Assembly: GCA_030512295.1 (NCBI GenBank)
Contig: JAULSR010000002.1
Location: forward strand, 1-64,000
From: Bombardia bombarda
Lineage: Eukaryota > Ascomycota > Sordariomycetes > Sordariales > Lasiosphaeriaceae
Length of the DNA: 64,000 nt
Reading direction: 5' to 3'
The stretch's first letter is position 1, and the number at the start of each line of letters is the position of its first letter. Below the pieces are notes generated by a model. That model was not told the origin of the DNA, did no database searches, and was given only the letters and a program-made list of their open reading frames with translations. A program made the translations under genes and the position numbers. Below, piece by piece: positions 45,450 to 58,997 of this stretch.

Positions 45450-48446
45450 CTTCTGACAAATAGGGACCAGATGGATCGGTAGAGATCAACAGGTACCTAA
45501 CCAGCTGTGTTTATAAACGGTGAAACAAGGGTGTTCTAGTTGAAAGAGACTGGTAGCCCATGACGAGCATCAAATATCATGGCTAGCGGGCTTCCTGGCT
45601 AGTATTTCTAGCTTCGCTCTTTCTATCAAGATCACAGGAAACAGTCGATATTCTCCCTACCCCCCGATAGCTCCCAGAAGTAAGAGGAAAGCCGAGCTGT
45701 GACGTTTGTCCAATGTACCACAATTGCAAGATAAAAGGACGAACTGATTGCTGGTACGGATATACCGTGAAGGATTTTGAGGCAGTACCGACAGGGCGTA
45801 TCGGCAGAGCAGAGAGGTGCAATGGGAAAGGATTGGGATGCGGCGCTGTGTATATCTATTTGACGAGAAAGGAAAGTGAAGATTCTCGACCCGTGGCAAA
45901 GCCACGAACTGGGCGGTATCGTAAGGACGTTAAGATGGCAGTCTCCTGTCACATATTTTTGTAAGTCGAGAGAGCGCGGGTAGTATCTCAGTATAAATCC
46001 TCTTGTTTGTTACCAGAGCCCGCAGTCCTGCTACTGACAGAATAGCGTGCTACGGGTTCGATTGGGCATCCAGGCAGACACTGCAGGGCGGTCGGTTGTC
46101 AAGTGACTCTCTGCCAAATGACAAACGAGGCGACCCCCGGGCTCGCCATGCGAATCATGGGCTGGGCGGGGAATATGTTTGTCCACACACGGGGGAAGGC
46201 GAATGAAGGGTGCTGCAATGCAGTAGTATGGGAATATGATCCAGGGAGTCAGCGACTGCCACGAAGCCAGCCCAGACGTCCATGGCTGCAAAGAAGGGCC
46301 AGAAACATGCATGAGAAGGCCACTTGGTCTCGGCTCGGGAGTGCGTGCGGACGAATCGAGGCAAGCCTCTACAGTCGATGGGGCGTGCCGAATTGGACAA
46401 GGGCCAATAGCGTGGGGAAATATGCATACACAATGCAGCTGCTGTTGCGATACCCGTACATACCAAGAACGCAAACAACCTGTCTGGACACGGCAGCAAC
46501 ACCACCACCACCACCAGCAGGCGCCCAGTAAAGTGTTCGAGCGTAACGTGTCTCCGCTTAGGAGACACTGGAGACGGTCTCGGGTCATGATACGGAATGG
46601 GCGACGTCGCGAGACACTGCGCAATCGTCGTCGTCGGGTTACGCTGAAGTAAATAGAGGGTTGGGTCGGGAAACCATACCTACCTAATTAATATATACGG
46701 ACCACGCTCGCTGTGATACACTAGTCCGCCCGAGCCCGCCGCTTTGAACCACATGCTATCGGTTGTCTACCTTCATCGTTCCCTCTGTCGTCCTGGTTCC
46801 GCAGCAAGCCCGCACGAACTTGGTCTGGCCTTTCCCGAGAGGAGTTCTCTCGTGAGCCTTGACCTGGATAAAGTGAGATTCGTCAACCGTAGGTCGTTCG
46901 CCCAATCGTCTGGCGACATGACTGGACTGCACAATCGCCTCACCTGCGCTTGCAATTCTGGGCGGTCCTAGAGCCGTTCGTGGAAGGTGTTCCAGGTGTT
47001 GGTACCTAGGGAAAAGATGAAAACCAAATTCTATCGAGTAGCCTAGATAGGTACGTGAGAGAAATGATCATAGGCCGTCCGTGCATTGGGATGGAAGGCA
47101 TACGGCGAGGCAGGTCGCAGCAGTAGTAGCGTTGCCCACATGTATTCCTGCTTTGGGACCGACCCCGAGCAATCAGATTTGCGATAAACTGGAGCTCCGC
47201 AGGCGCAATGCAGCGCAACCAAGACAACCTTACCTTACACTCCAATCCCTGAAAGTCTGTTAGTTTGGTACTTAAAGTCCGCTTTAGGTAAAGTCAGACA
47301 CCCTTACATACATACATACAAAAGACCCCCTGTTGGTCGACTGACTTCCCTGAAAATGGCGTTTTTAGGTCTAAATGCCCTGTAAAATGGTTGAGCTCCC
47401 CTGGTGCAAAATAATATTTTGTATGGCGATAACCCTTGTAAAAAATGGGTCTAAGAACCAAACTAACAAACGAACCAGGGCTGGAGTGTAAAACACAAGG
47501 GGAGATTCCGAAAGTGACATTATACCCAATCTACCTACCTTACTTACCAATGCAGTCGAGTAAATCGCCCCAGAGCAACTCAGCAAGACACAACGTGCAA
47601 GGTAAAATACCTCCCTACGGTAGGTAACTAAGGTATTCGTAAACTCGTCACCCGCCGCATAAACCAAGACGGCAATCTAACTTGGACTCAAAATGCGGAT
47701 GGGATTGGCTTGACCACCTTTGACGGGATACCCCTTTCTCTGAGACTCTGACAGATGGCCCCCTGCCGTACCAACTTTCCAGAGGGTGGTTGGCAAGCTA
47801 ACCCAGGCGGTAAACTCCCACAGATGTCATCGTTCCACGAGTGAGTGTGCCTGGCGCCTCAGTTTTAAGGCTTCCATGCGCTTGTCTATTTTCGCCTTTC
47901 GACTCAGGCAACAGCTCCAACCTCCTCACCAGACGACTCGATTACCGAAATAACTGCTGACGACTCTTCACCTTGAGCACCCGCATGATCGTCCTCAAAT
48001 CGTAAATTTTTATTGTCAAAGAAATAGACCGCAAAGTTAAAGCAGATCACGCGACTGTCCGATTCAGAAACAACAGCAAGCACTCCCGTCTCTGCTGGTT
48101 TTCAGCTGTTCCTGACTAAATATGACTCTTTCTTGAAGTTGTTATACATTCACGGCTTAAGGTCCCACCACTTCACCCTCATCGCTAATATGGACTGGTC
48201 GTCATCCGTACCGAAGGATATGCCCCCAGCCTCCATAGTTCATAGCAAACCTCGTGCAAACCATGGCAATAAAAAATGAGAAGCACTTGATCCCATTGCC
48301 GTGCCCCCGAGCAACACCGTCCGTCCCAAAGATACAAGGATTAAAAGAAAGCCTCGTGCTGAGCGAATTGTCTTGGTTGATTGAATATCATCTTTCATAA
48401 AGACTGTTTTTCGCGAGCGCACCGAGTCGGCGAGAAAAGAGTACAC
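45450..48446. other. Long intergenic stretch
   Basis: No gene could be supported over 3 kb. The short frames lack domains and splice partners. TACCTA/GGTA motifs occur at about 46675-46685, 47000-47010, 47050, 47228 and 47528-47548, and short ACAT and CACCAC microsatellites at about 47306-47320 and 46500. A minus-strand open stretch at 47904-48091 has an acidic, protein-like end and is discussed as a finding. The right end is the 3' UTR of the HMG gene. Confidence 0.45.
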
Positions 48447-49019
48447 TTAGGAAGACTCCTCCTCGTCGGCCTATGCGATCTGATCAGTCACCATTCTTCT
48501 TGGCTCAGGGTCACATGGGCAACTCACGTTGTAGGCCTGCTTCTCATCCTCATATCGCTTCTTGTCAGCAGCAGCCTTGGCCTCATAGGGGGTCCGCTGC
48601 TTGTCGCTCAATGCCTTCCAGCGCTCTCCCAGAATCTTGCCAACTTGGCCGAAAGAGACACCGGGGTTCTCCTCGCGGACGTTCTCTCTCTGCTCATTGG
48701 CAAAGAACATGTAGGCAGAAAGACCTCTCTTGGGGGCATTGGGGTCTGCAAGTACGAGTCAGTGAGTGTTGAGACAAACCCACACGTTGTAACGTGCTTG
48801 CGCGCGCGCTGGTTGTAGCATAGCCTGCAACTGGACTGGCATTTGATCTTGTGACCAAAGCGGGGCCAAGCTCAGAAAATAAAGACGCTTCTGCTCCGAC
48901 AAGAGCATTGCGACATCGACAGCGACGAAGAGTGTCGAGCGTTGAGTTCACTTACCCTTCTTGGTGCGGCGCTTCTCGACTTTGCCAGTGCCCTTGCTCT
49001 TAGCTGCGGCCTTAGGCAT
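48447..49019 (-). CDS. NHP6: NHP6-type HMG-box chromatin protein
   Basis: Exons 49019-48956, 48745-48528 and 48470-48447 (introns of 210 and 57 bp) give 101 aa. A basic tail (MPKAAAKSKGTGKVEKRRTK) leads into one HMG box, DPNAPKRGLSAYMFFANEQR...FGQVGKILGERWKAL, and the short acidic end ADEEESS. This is the layout and size of yeast Nhp6A/B. It binds and bends DNA without sequence preference and helps FACT reorganise nucleosomes in the nucleus. The tiny third exon (seven codons plus stop) is supported by the conserved EEESS ending. Confidence 0.95.
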
Positions 49020-52000
49020 GATGTCTGATCTGGATTGCAAACGTTAGTCCCGAGTACTACTGAGCTTGATTGTTCAGGAAAGTTGCGATGGCTGTTTGCG
49101 CCGCATCACGCGTGGCCCTCAGCTCGTGAGCCCGATGAGGGGTAGCTGTGAGCTTTCGCGACGACGAGCGCTGCTGTGCGCGTCTTGCACGTCGGGCGTG
49201 CTCGAGTCCCAAATGCAATTGTGGGCGACGGCGAGGGGAAAATGGAATGCGAAGCTCAAAATAAGGCGCCGGCAACGATAATACATACTTTGACGGTGTT
49301 TGGAGGGAGACGGAAGTGCGTTGTGATGCTCTGTTGAGCGACCGTGCTACTTGTTAGCAATCGTGATGCTTGTTTTGATGCAAGGCCGAATACGTGGTTG
49401 GCAGAGCGCGCGAGGTGAGAGCTGCGCAAGGGGAAGCTTTGCGTGGAGAGGAGACGCAAAGACCAGTGCTGGGTGCTGGGAGCTGGGCCGATCGATGCTA
49501 AAGCAGAGAATAGCGACCGGGGAAAATGCGACCCAATGAGAAATCCAGGAGCAATAGACAGAGGAAAAAAAGACTGCCCCAGCAATAGGTATGTGCGAGT
49601 ACTTGTGATTTTGCAGGTGTTGGGAGGGTGAAATAAGTACTCACTGTAATGCGTGCGATTGTGTAGGCAGGTAGGTATTCAGTTGTGAGTTTGAGTGAGT
49701 GAGTGAGTGGTGCAGTTTGTATGGAGAAGGAGAAGGGAGATTTTGGGAGAGAGGAGGGGGGAAGCCTTCGCCCGTATTTTACTATGGGCGGCTGATTGAA
49801 TGAAGGGGCGGGCGGGGGAACCTTCCTTGCCTCATAACAAAAAAAAAGGTGCAGGCCCGGGCTGATTTTTTGAGCGTGATTTGGGGGAAGGAGGCGAGCA
49901 CCCACTCCCGGACTCCATTAGCACGCACCACCTACCTTACCTATCGCTCAGGTTCGACCGAAGAAGGAAGGGCCTGTCTCCTTGAATTTTGGTGGTCTAA
50001 GGTACAAGGTACCTTGGTCTGCGTATTAAATAACCGTGCACTTTTGTACCTTGTACATGGACTCCCAAGCCCCCTTAGCCTCCCCGCTGCTGCCACGGGG
50101 CGGGTTTGCAGTCTGCCGTCACTCATTGACCGCATCCATCCATCGCTGCTCGCTGGACTTGCAAACACATTCACCAAGGGCAAAGGTACCTAGGTGCTTG
50201 TTGCCTGAAAGACACCAACCACCACGATGCAAACATCCATCCGTTACTTTGCTCTACACCAGTTTCAGGCTGGCTCCAAACCAGGTAATCCGCTAACTGA
50301 TGTATTCGTTACATTCCAGGCTCCCTCAGGGCTGCAAAGCCACAAGCCATCCACCTCCTGCTACTTCGACAACGCTTCTTCCGTAAATGTCAGGGCATTC
50401 TAGGTATGTAATCCAGCGTCGGGGACTGGTCCTGGCCGCGCGTAGCGTCGCCAGAGTCGGTACCTTAGTGTCCAAACAATAACTTATCTCGGACATGGAC
50501 CTGAACGCGGCGTTTCTGATACCCCTTGACTGATTTTTTTTTTTTGCAAAGTCAAGTTCCGGCCAACTGCCAACGTGCCACAGGCGCCCGGCAGAGACAG
50601 GTGTTGCCTTGCCGATGAACGCTCCAATTTTATCGCATTCTCCTGTAAGACATACTTCGTACTGTTATGGGCATCCTCGATGTCTTTCCAACTTTGGCAC
50701 CGCGGTACCCTCCGAGCCTTCCCAGCCTCTCTTTCGCGCGCACGACTCGACTCCCTAGATGTACAACATTGAAATCACTCGTTGGTAAGACCCACGACGT
50801 TGGAGGGTGCTTGGACTAAAATAGACCAGACGGTGGTGACATTGGCGTCCTCTGTTACCGAGACAGGCATAACTACAGTGTAATGAGAAATTGTTCAAGA
50901 CAGCACTAGTAGCCTTCTCATGGTCATGAATTGTGGCCGTTGTTATTATGGATGGCTGTGGGGAAGTGTCGCGACTTGCGAGGTGAGGGTTGGCCGGGTT
51001 CACGTTATGCAAGGGTGCACCGACTGTCGCGGGGATGGGATGTACCCCGTACATACAAGACACTGTCCTCTGGTACCTTGATGTCGGTTGGTGGCAAGGC
51101 CCCTCACCCCCTCCCTCCCCCGTATCATGTTGGCTCATTAATCACACCTTTTTTTGGGCGCTTGCCGCAGGACGGGCAGTCGAGCCAGTCTCCCAGCTTG
51201 CGCGTGTGCGCTTCCCTCTTTTCTTGGGTCACAGCCAAGAACGAAGGCTCAACAAGGCCGATGGAGGGAGGGGGCCACCTGCAACATTGAATGCAAGACT
51301 GTCAAGCTGCTCTCATCATCCTGGGTGGATATGCACCAGTCTGGCTGGCTGTGTGCTTTATCATTAATAACTAAGGTACCTACCTTAAGGTGCCCCCTGG
51401 AATACATCTTTAGTAGTATATACATATCTTGGTACCCTGCGCCCTACAAGGATAAGGTTATAAATCTACTGTGTTAGACTCAACGATGTGCGGACACGAA
51501 ATGGTGGAATGACCACCACCTCCACTAAGTCTGGCACTCACTGATGGGTTTCACACGGGCCAAAAAAAAAAACATAGCCTTGCCCTTATTCCTCACTAGT
51601 TTTGATTTAACAGGATGTAGTACTAAGTAGTTTTACCTGATAACAGACTGTTTATGCTTAGTAGAGACCATCTGAAGTCCATTTGCCTGTTCTAGGAGAC
51701 GAAAATGGCACGGGTTTGACTCCGTGCTGTGTAGAACAAAATATTCCGAAGAATTGGGCTTGGCCCGCCCTTTTATCTAAGCTCCCACGATGCATGCGAA
51801 CTGACGAAGTCAATCGCAAACAAATATGCTTCGATCTCGTCCAACATGTTGGCAGGACACTACCCCGCCAGACATTTTTGACCCTACCCCATGATCAACA
51901 CATATCCCATGTGAGCTGGGTTAAAGAGGCCGATTATACAGCTTGAATATCGAGGACTCGGAGGATCCACCCAGTAACGGCGCTACCCTATGTATGCCAG

Positions 52001-52108
52001 TGCGTACTACCTGTCTTCCTTCCACTGTGCAAAGGCTTGCCTGGTCATGTCGTGATGCCCATTTATCAACGACTCTGCATAGGTCTATACTAATAACATT
52101 GTATTCTT
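49020..52108. other. Long intergenic stretch
   Basis: The left part is the promoter of NHP6, pyrimidine-rich on the gene strand. From about 49900 the stretch carries several GGTACC/TACCTA motifs (49930-49942, 49998-50015, 50185-50194, 51372-51390). No coding frame with a domain or splice structure was found on either strand. Confidence 0.45.
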
Positions 52109-52909
52109 TTAGTGATTCAGTTCTGGCGGATCAAGCACTATATCTCTAAGACGCTCGTCTTCAACCCAATCGAACCCGCTCCCTACTACGACGGCGCCAG
52201 CGGTCTCCTTCATCACTTTCCACCTCTGGCGACTGTTTCTTAAGCTGACCTCCATCGCATTCATCTCAGCTCTAAGATACGCGTCGTCCATTGTCTCTGT
52301 TGGATCGCTTGTTCGAGTAGATTCTGTGAGGCGGAGAAGTTCGGAGGCTAGTAAGACGTTTCGGCGAGTGGCTCGAAGGCTCTCTGCCTCGAGCTCAGCA
52401 AGTCGAATTCTGGCGTCATGCAAGTCAGCGGATTCCTGGGCTGCTCTAAGAGCGGTTATGTCACGCTCTTGAATAAGGGGAGATAGGTCTCTATAACCTG
52501 GTTAGTAGTTCTCTATCGAGATTGGCCAGCGGGCGCCGGAAACATGTATGGTAGGTACCGTTCAACTGGGGAGGCGTTTGTCCCATTATGGACGGCCTCT
52601 AGGATTGGCTGGACCATCATTGCGCTTTCAACGACATTATTTTGTAGAGCAAGGGTTGCCCTTGCCTCCAAGAGGGACAACTGCATGTCTTGTAAACTGG
52701 ACTTTACGATCGTTGACGAAGTATCTGACAAGTGTTAGAGGAAAAGGTTCGAGTTGAAGGTTAATGGAGATATCCACACCAGATGCGTAAGCTTGCTGGG
52801 CTCTAAGAAGAGCCAACTCGAGTTGAAGCTTTTGGAGGCTGTCGTAAAGCTCCAAGGCGCGCTCCTCGGGCTCAGAGAGACGGAGAGATTTCGGCATGTT
52901 CGACGTCAT
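52109..52909 (-). CDS. CENP-H/Fta3-like inner kinetochore subunit
   Basis: Exons 52909-52780, 52724-52559 and 52490-52109 (introns 55 and 68 bp) give 225 aa. Nearly all helical: an N-terminal coiled coil (EERALELYDSLQKLQLELALL), then SLLEARATLALQNNVVES, the block QPILEAVHNGTNASPVERDL with PLIQERD, and a second coiled coil (ARIRLAELEAESLRATRRNV). The NPxLxAxH...R.L.PLI..RD pattern is that of CENP-H (yeast Mcm16, fission yeast Fta3), a component of the constitutive centromere network. Length fits. Alternative start at 52897. The call rests on the short central motif, so it is likely but not certain. Confidence 0.7.
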
Positions 52910-54026
52910 GTTGTTGTTCTTCACAGGCCTCCTCGCAGGTGGTTCCTGGGAATGTTATGTCACAGCAAGATATCGGACCTGTAATGGCTAACTAATGGAC
53001 CTGGTCTGGTGAAGTTATACTGGGCTGTTAAGGCAAAGTGTTTGGTTATAGCAAGGCTGTCGTGCATGTTCGCGGTCTTGGCGCGCGCTGTGCGGATTCC
53101 CGTCGCGAAGTTGGAATGGGGCTTTGTGGGGAGACGGCACCGACGCTCTCTTCCTGGCGTCGAGCGCGGGTGCACTACCTAGGGTGCCCCACTTGTATGC
53201 CCCGCTACCTGTCGAGCCCCAATGGAATACTATGTAATCATTTATTCCCACAATCTCTTCACTTACCAGCCGAGCTAGCAGCCCAGCACACTGTGCAGCT
53301 GCCAATACACAATAGGAAGTTGGTACACATAAGGTAGGTATGTTTAGGATGAACGAGAGAAGATTTGCAGCTTTGACCTGCTGCAATAGTGCCGATATAT
53401 TGGGCTACTAGTTACCTGGTCTGGTCAGATGTATTCCTCGATAGATGGATGCCTTACACAGTGCTAAGGGTTGATTGAGGATGAAGAAACAGACCAGGGG
53501 ATTTCAAAACCAAGCATTCAATGTACTACTAGTCTAGGCACGCAGTACCTGTGGAGTGTGGGTCCTCGATGGATCTATCTAGTAGGCAGGTAAACATCTA
53601 TCTAAGGTACGTACTTAGGTATCTTGCTTGACTCAAATCACGCTGCTCTCGAAGTATCTTTGATACCGAGATACCAAAGACTAGTATAGGCTGAGGTACA
53701 TGCGCAACCGAGTGGACACACCGGGCCTGACCTACGCCTGACCGACCTTGAGCCTACCTGACTGGGCCGTCTCCAGCACCTAAAGCTGCATACTACTGAC
53801 CTGGATTGCGGGCTGACATCGTTAGTCAGATCAGAAAGCCGACATTGCTTATTAGAAATCGATACCAGGTGTTGGCCAAAACATCCGTCATCGCTTGCGA
53901 CCCCGAGTCCAAGGCAGCCAGCCAGTCAGCCAGCCGTGAAGCTTGCACGCCTGGCAGGACAGAGGAGGACAGGATACCTAGTATATCCGCACTGCCCGCA
54001 CCCACCACCGTGAGGCATGCGTGGAA
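52910..54026. other. Divergent promoter region
   Basis: Lies between the starts of the CENP-H-like gene (minus) and ATG11 (plus). Contains AAGGTAGGTA (about 53333) and AAGGTACGTACTTAGGTA (about 53605-53622). No gene supported. Confidence 0.5.
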
Positions 54027-57000
54027 ATGGCAGTTCAGGTGTTGATTGCCCACACGGGCCAGCGCCTGCAGATAGATGCTTCCCAGCTTTCGTCGTATAA
54101 CTCCCTCCCCTTGGCCATCCGCTGCTGTCTATGCCGGCCTGATACTGACAGATCCCAGGTTAGATGAGTTCAGAGCATCCGTAGCTCGGCAGAGCTCTAT
54201 ACCCGTCCAGTGTATCATCACATTAACCCCTCAGGGGAAGCCTCTGAAATTCCAAACCATCCAGACTGAGGTTTGTCGTCAGCCGTACCGAGAAGGGCAA
54301 GAAACGCGTCAAGCCACTAACTCATTCGTCGCAGAAGGAGATATACATCTATGACAACCGGCTAACGCAGGCACCCTTGCCGGGAGCCTCTCCGCCCTTC
54401 CGATCCGAAGCGCCCATTTCCAAGCGATACAACGTGTCGAATCCGCCGAATGCTATCGATGACACGAGATCGCTCTCTTCATGGCAGGAACTGTTCAAGA
54501 CGCGTCGCGCATGGGCGCAGGCTGTTGTGGAGGACTGCCACCAGATGGCCTTGGAAACAAAGGAGCGCTACAGCGAGATGGACGTCATGATGCGATGTCT
54601 CCAAGCCGCCGTTGCGAATCTCCACTCGGTCGTCAAGGGCCTGGAGCCAAAGTACGACGAATTGAAAAACTGGGTGCCGGGAGCACAGGCCGACTACAGC
54701 GATTTGACGACGGGCTGGGAGCAGTATCTATCGCTGGGGCGGAGTATTCCCATCTCGCCTGCTATGGTGCACTTCATGACTGGCCGCGATACCACTGCCG
54801 CCAAGGGTCGACTACAGCGGCAGGCGACCCTTGAGGACCTTGTGGATCTGGAAACCGCACGGAAAGCAGGCGGACTCGCGCCTGCGTCCCTACGCAAGTT
54901 TAACGGCCGCATTACGGATCTCGACAGGGTGGCCACTCGCCTGTTTGAAGGTGCCGACAACCTTTTTTCTGAATTCGACGCAACAACGGCTCGCTCCGTC
55001 TTAATCCGCGATGGCGAATCCCTGCAGCTGTTTCAGGACATCCAGGCTGTGGCCGTCAAGATCGATACTGACTTCAAAACTGTGCTGGGATATTCAAGTT
55101 CTACCCGGGATGCCCTTCTTCAAGCTTCCAAGATTGCCGCCAACCACACCGAGCGCTTACTTCCAAGCATCCGGAAGTACGCTATAGAGATGGACGACAT
55201 GCTTCTCTACGCGAGCAAGGGAAGAAACAATCTTGCTGTCGAGGCTGCTGAGCTTATGCGTAACATCACCGATATCACAGCGCTTAGTCACAGTGTCAAA
55301 GCTCAAATCAATGCGGTTAACCAAGAGGACGAGTTGGCCACTTTTGACTATCTGCGGCTTATCCATCAGGTTCCTTATATGTACGCTTCGTTTGTGGTTG
55401 AGGCCATCAAGCGGCGCGAATGGCGCGAGAAAATCAAACAGGATTCTTCCACGCTTGCAAATGAGATGGCACTTTTTCAGGATGAGGAGATCAAGAGGCG
55501 CAGGCGATGGCAGAAGTTGGTCGGCAATGCATACGGGCCCCAAACCCCGACGATGGAGAGCAACGTTCTGAACCTGGAACTGAACCTCATTGGCGAGGAG
55601 GAACAGTGGCCAACAATGACGAGGAGTGACCTGGACGAGTTTTACAGTCTTTTGCAAAAGCAACGGGCCGACTCTGAGATTCTTGAAGACGTTAAAAAGC
55701 TGATTGCAGATATCAATACCCCGACGAGGCAACAATCAAAGAGGATGAAGGCCTTCAAAAATGGGAGTATTCATGAAGCAGCCCTGGGACGGAGTGGGCT
55801 GCTTATTAGAGGTGACGACGACCTTCTGCGATCTTTGCAAGACGACAAATCGAAGTTGGAGAGCAAGCTCAAGACGGCTGAGAGCCGTGTTCGACGACTT
55901 GAGGATCTGCTTCACCGACAGACCCAGGCGTCGCGACCAAGCCTGGGTAACCTCTTCCAGATCCCAAGTCAGCAACTTTTCGACCGTAACGATTCGACCA
56001 TCTCAGTCAAGTCCCATAGGACATCGGAGGGCCGGAGAAGGTCATCGGAAGGCCCCGACGTCCTTTCCCATCGGGTACAGCAATTGGAGGCCGAGCTGAA
56101 TGCTGAGAAGGAACGAACGGCAATGTTGGAGAAGGACCTGGCTGGGCAAATGACACTGCACAACAACATGGAGGGGCAAATGGAGGAAGCAAACTCGACA
56201 AAGAAGGACCTTCTGGAGAACATGGAAGCGCTTAAGCGGGAGTTTGTTGAGGAGCGAAAGTCGCTCGAAAACGAGATAAAGCGTTTACAGGCACGACTGG
56301 AGGACACTGAGGACGAGATTGAGCACTTTGGAGAGTCTAGAGAGAACGAAAAGGCGAGTTATGACGACAAAATCCGCTACCTGGAGCTCGAGGTTGAGCG
56401 CTTAATCGCGGAGAAACGTGACGAGACACTCAAATCAGATGGCCAGGTCGAGTTCCTTCGCAAGGAGGCCCGACTTCAGCGTGAACAGCTGGAATCGCAG
56501 GAACGGCACCTCCAAACCATACAGGATGAAAATAAGGGTTTGAGTAGAAAGGTCAGAGATGCTAGCGAGGAAGCTGAGGACCAAATTAAGACGCTCCGGA
56601 ATGTTTGGGAGCAGTTATCACCAGGTGACGCCGTCCCGGGAGATCTGGTAGATCTTCTTGATGGCATCATGGTCAGAGTAGCTGACATCTTGACCAAGAT
56701 GCGAGCTGCCGAGAGAGACATGTCTTTGCTTAGGTTGGAGTTGGATTCGGTGCAGGGTGCGAATAAGGACTACCGGGCCGAGATCGCTAGCGCAAATGAG
56801 AAACTGTTGCGTGACGAAACGACGATAATGCACCTCCGCGAACACCTAGCCGGAGAAAAAACCAAGGTAACCGCTCTCGAGGATGACTTGGCAGACGGAC
56901 GTTCAGAGCTCAGCCAACTGCGAGAGAGGATTGCAGACGGGGAGACAGGCTCCGAGTCTCTGCGGAAGAGGCTGGAGCTGGAAGAACAACGGATCTCGTC

Positions 57001-58396
57001 CGTCAAGGAGGAGCTCGCCTCGCGTCAGTCTCACGTAGGTGGTTTGGAGGAAGAGCTTCGACACTCCGGGGAGCGGCTACAAGAGTCCCAGTCCAAGCTA
57101 GCGGATCTCACGATTCGGTTCGACTCACGTACAGAGCGCGCCAAGGACTTGACACAGCGCCTCTACACACAGAACGAGCGCCTGGGTCGCCTCCTAGACC
57201 GACTCGGATTTTCCATCTCACGCCAGGGCAGCTCGATGAACATCCAGAAGATTCCCCGTTCCGAGCGTTCGGCACAGAACGCAAATGACTCGGATCCCGG
57301 CTCTTCTCTCCGCCGGTCGAGTACCTTGAATGGTCGGATGAGTGCCGACAGCGTTGATCTGGAACTACTGTATTGGATGAACAGTACGGATATTGGGGTG
57401 GAATCGCAAAAGTATGACGCCTATGTTACTTCCTTGGGTTCATTTGACATGGACGCCTTCTCGGAGGCTATCTACAGACGCGTCAAAGAAGTCGAACACC
57501 TGGCGCGGAAGCTTCAGCGCGACGCGCGGGCATACCGTGAGAAGGCGCACATGATACAGAAGGAAGCACACGACAAGATTGCTTTCAAGAACTTCAAGGA
57601 AGGTGATCTCGCCTTATTCCTTCCGACCCGTAACCAGACATCCGGAGCCTGGGCAGCTTTCAACGTTGGCTTCCCTCACTATTTCCTGCGTGAGCAAGAG
57701 TCACATCGGCTACGTAGTCGGGAATGGCTCGTTGCTCGAATATCGCGAATACAGGAGCGTGTCGTAGACTTGGCGAAATCCCTGCAACGCGAGCCACAGA
57801 TTCCGAAGAGGGATGGCGCGGCAGAGTCGGAGTCGTTGAACGAGGATGAGAATGACAACCCGTTTGATCTATCAGACGGACTCCGGTGGTATCTCATCGA
57901 CGCGCTTGAGGACAAGCCCGGCGCACCATCCACTCCCGGGTTAGCAAAAAGCACAGTCGCAGCCAATAATGTTGAAGCGATGGCCGATATGCACACCCAC
58001 GGACGGACAGGGTCCCGTAGCGGCGGATTGGTGGGTCGCGGAGGCGTGTCTTCGGGCATCGAAGGGGTAAGTAAGACGCTTTCCAAAAGCCTGGAGAGCC
58101 GTCGCTCCAGTACGGGCTCTAAGAAAGCCCTGCCGTTTGTTATTGGTGCCGTAAGAGGTCGGGACAGCCCTCTCGCAAGCGAGACGAACTCGCTTCGCGC
58201 TGCCCCAGCTGATACCCCAGTAGCAACCAGCCCGACACTTCAGCACGCTACAGCACATGGCGTTGCGGCCCACGGCAGGACGGAGGGCAGTGACGCCAAC
58301 ACAGTCCGAGCATCATCGGACGAGCAGTCTGGCCAACAACCGTCAGAGGTGATGTCCGGGGTTGGCCATCAGATTGATTCCCTGGTCGGGCCTTGA
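54027..58396 (+). CDS. ATG11: Autophagy-related protein 11
   Basis: Exons 54027-54094, 54159-54270 and 54335-58396 (two 64-bp introns) give 1413 aa. The N-terminus reads MAVQVLIAHTGQRLQIDAS and SIPVQCIITLTPQGKPLK with EIYIYDNRL, the Atg11 ubiquitin-like start. An all-helical region with DLETARKAGGL and YLRLIHQVPYMY follows. Long coiled coils run from about 550 to 1040, and the C-terminal Atg11 domain is at about 1098-1208 (EGDLALFLPTRN, WAAFNVGFPHYFL, REWLVARISRI). The tail is disordered and Ser-rich. Atg11 scaffolds selective autophagy at the phagophore assembly site or vacuole, linking cargo receptors to Atg1. The small first exons are fixed by conserved N-terminal residues. Confidence 0.96.
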
Positions 58397-58997
58397 ACTA
58401 AGGAGCAAGCATTCGCTTGCCGAGGGCTCGTAGGCAAGGCCCCGCAATGCTTCATGGCGAAAAGTGATGGATATCGTCTCCATACGCTTAATTAAGAACG
58501 ACGTGAGCCGGGACTCGCTCTGCAGCCCCATATATCAGCCACGAAACGACGACCTGGGGCAAGTTGTGAGTTGTGACCAAGTCTGGTTCTTGGATGGGAG
58601 GGGCGTGTGTCGGGTTGGTGGTTGGAGGTTGGGATATGGTCTGTTTTGGAGATTGGAGAAATGATTCAAGGGAGCTTAGGTAAGGGCGGCTACCGGTGGG
58701 GAGAAGGGAGGATTTTCATTTCAGTTGGTTACTTCCTTTCTCTTTCTACTGTGTAGGTAGTCAGTGAAAGATGAGAGCTCAGTGCTGGCGCAAACCGCAG
58801 GTTAGGCGGGTGTCTAATAGCTCGACACTTTAGCCATAAGCCTGTCGATTCTATTCACTCATGCTTGGAAGCCCAGACCGATCGGGGTTGTGCTCGAGAC
58901 AAATGTATGCGTGCAAATTACATGTATTGATACAGCAGGATAATAAGGAAATGTATATATATTACCAACGAGGCTGCAGCTATAGCTACAAGCAGGC
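58397..58997. other. Intergenic between convergent genes
   Basis: 3' flanks of ATG11 and the bL9m gene. No open frame with a domain, no repeats. Confidence 0.5.

Noticed and set aside
46020..46080. GGGTTCGATTGGGC resembling a tRNA B-box
   Set aside because: No T-stem pairing and no cloverleaf around it.
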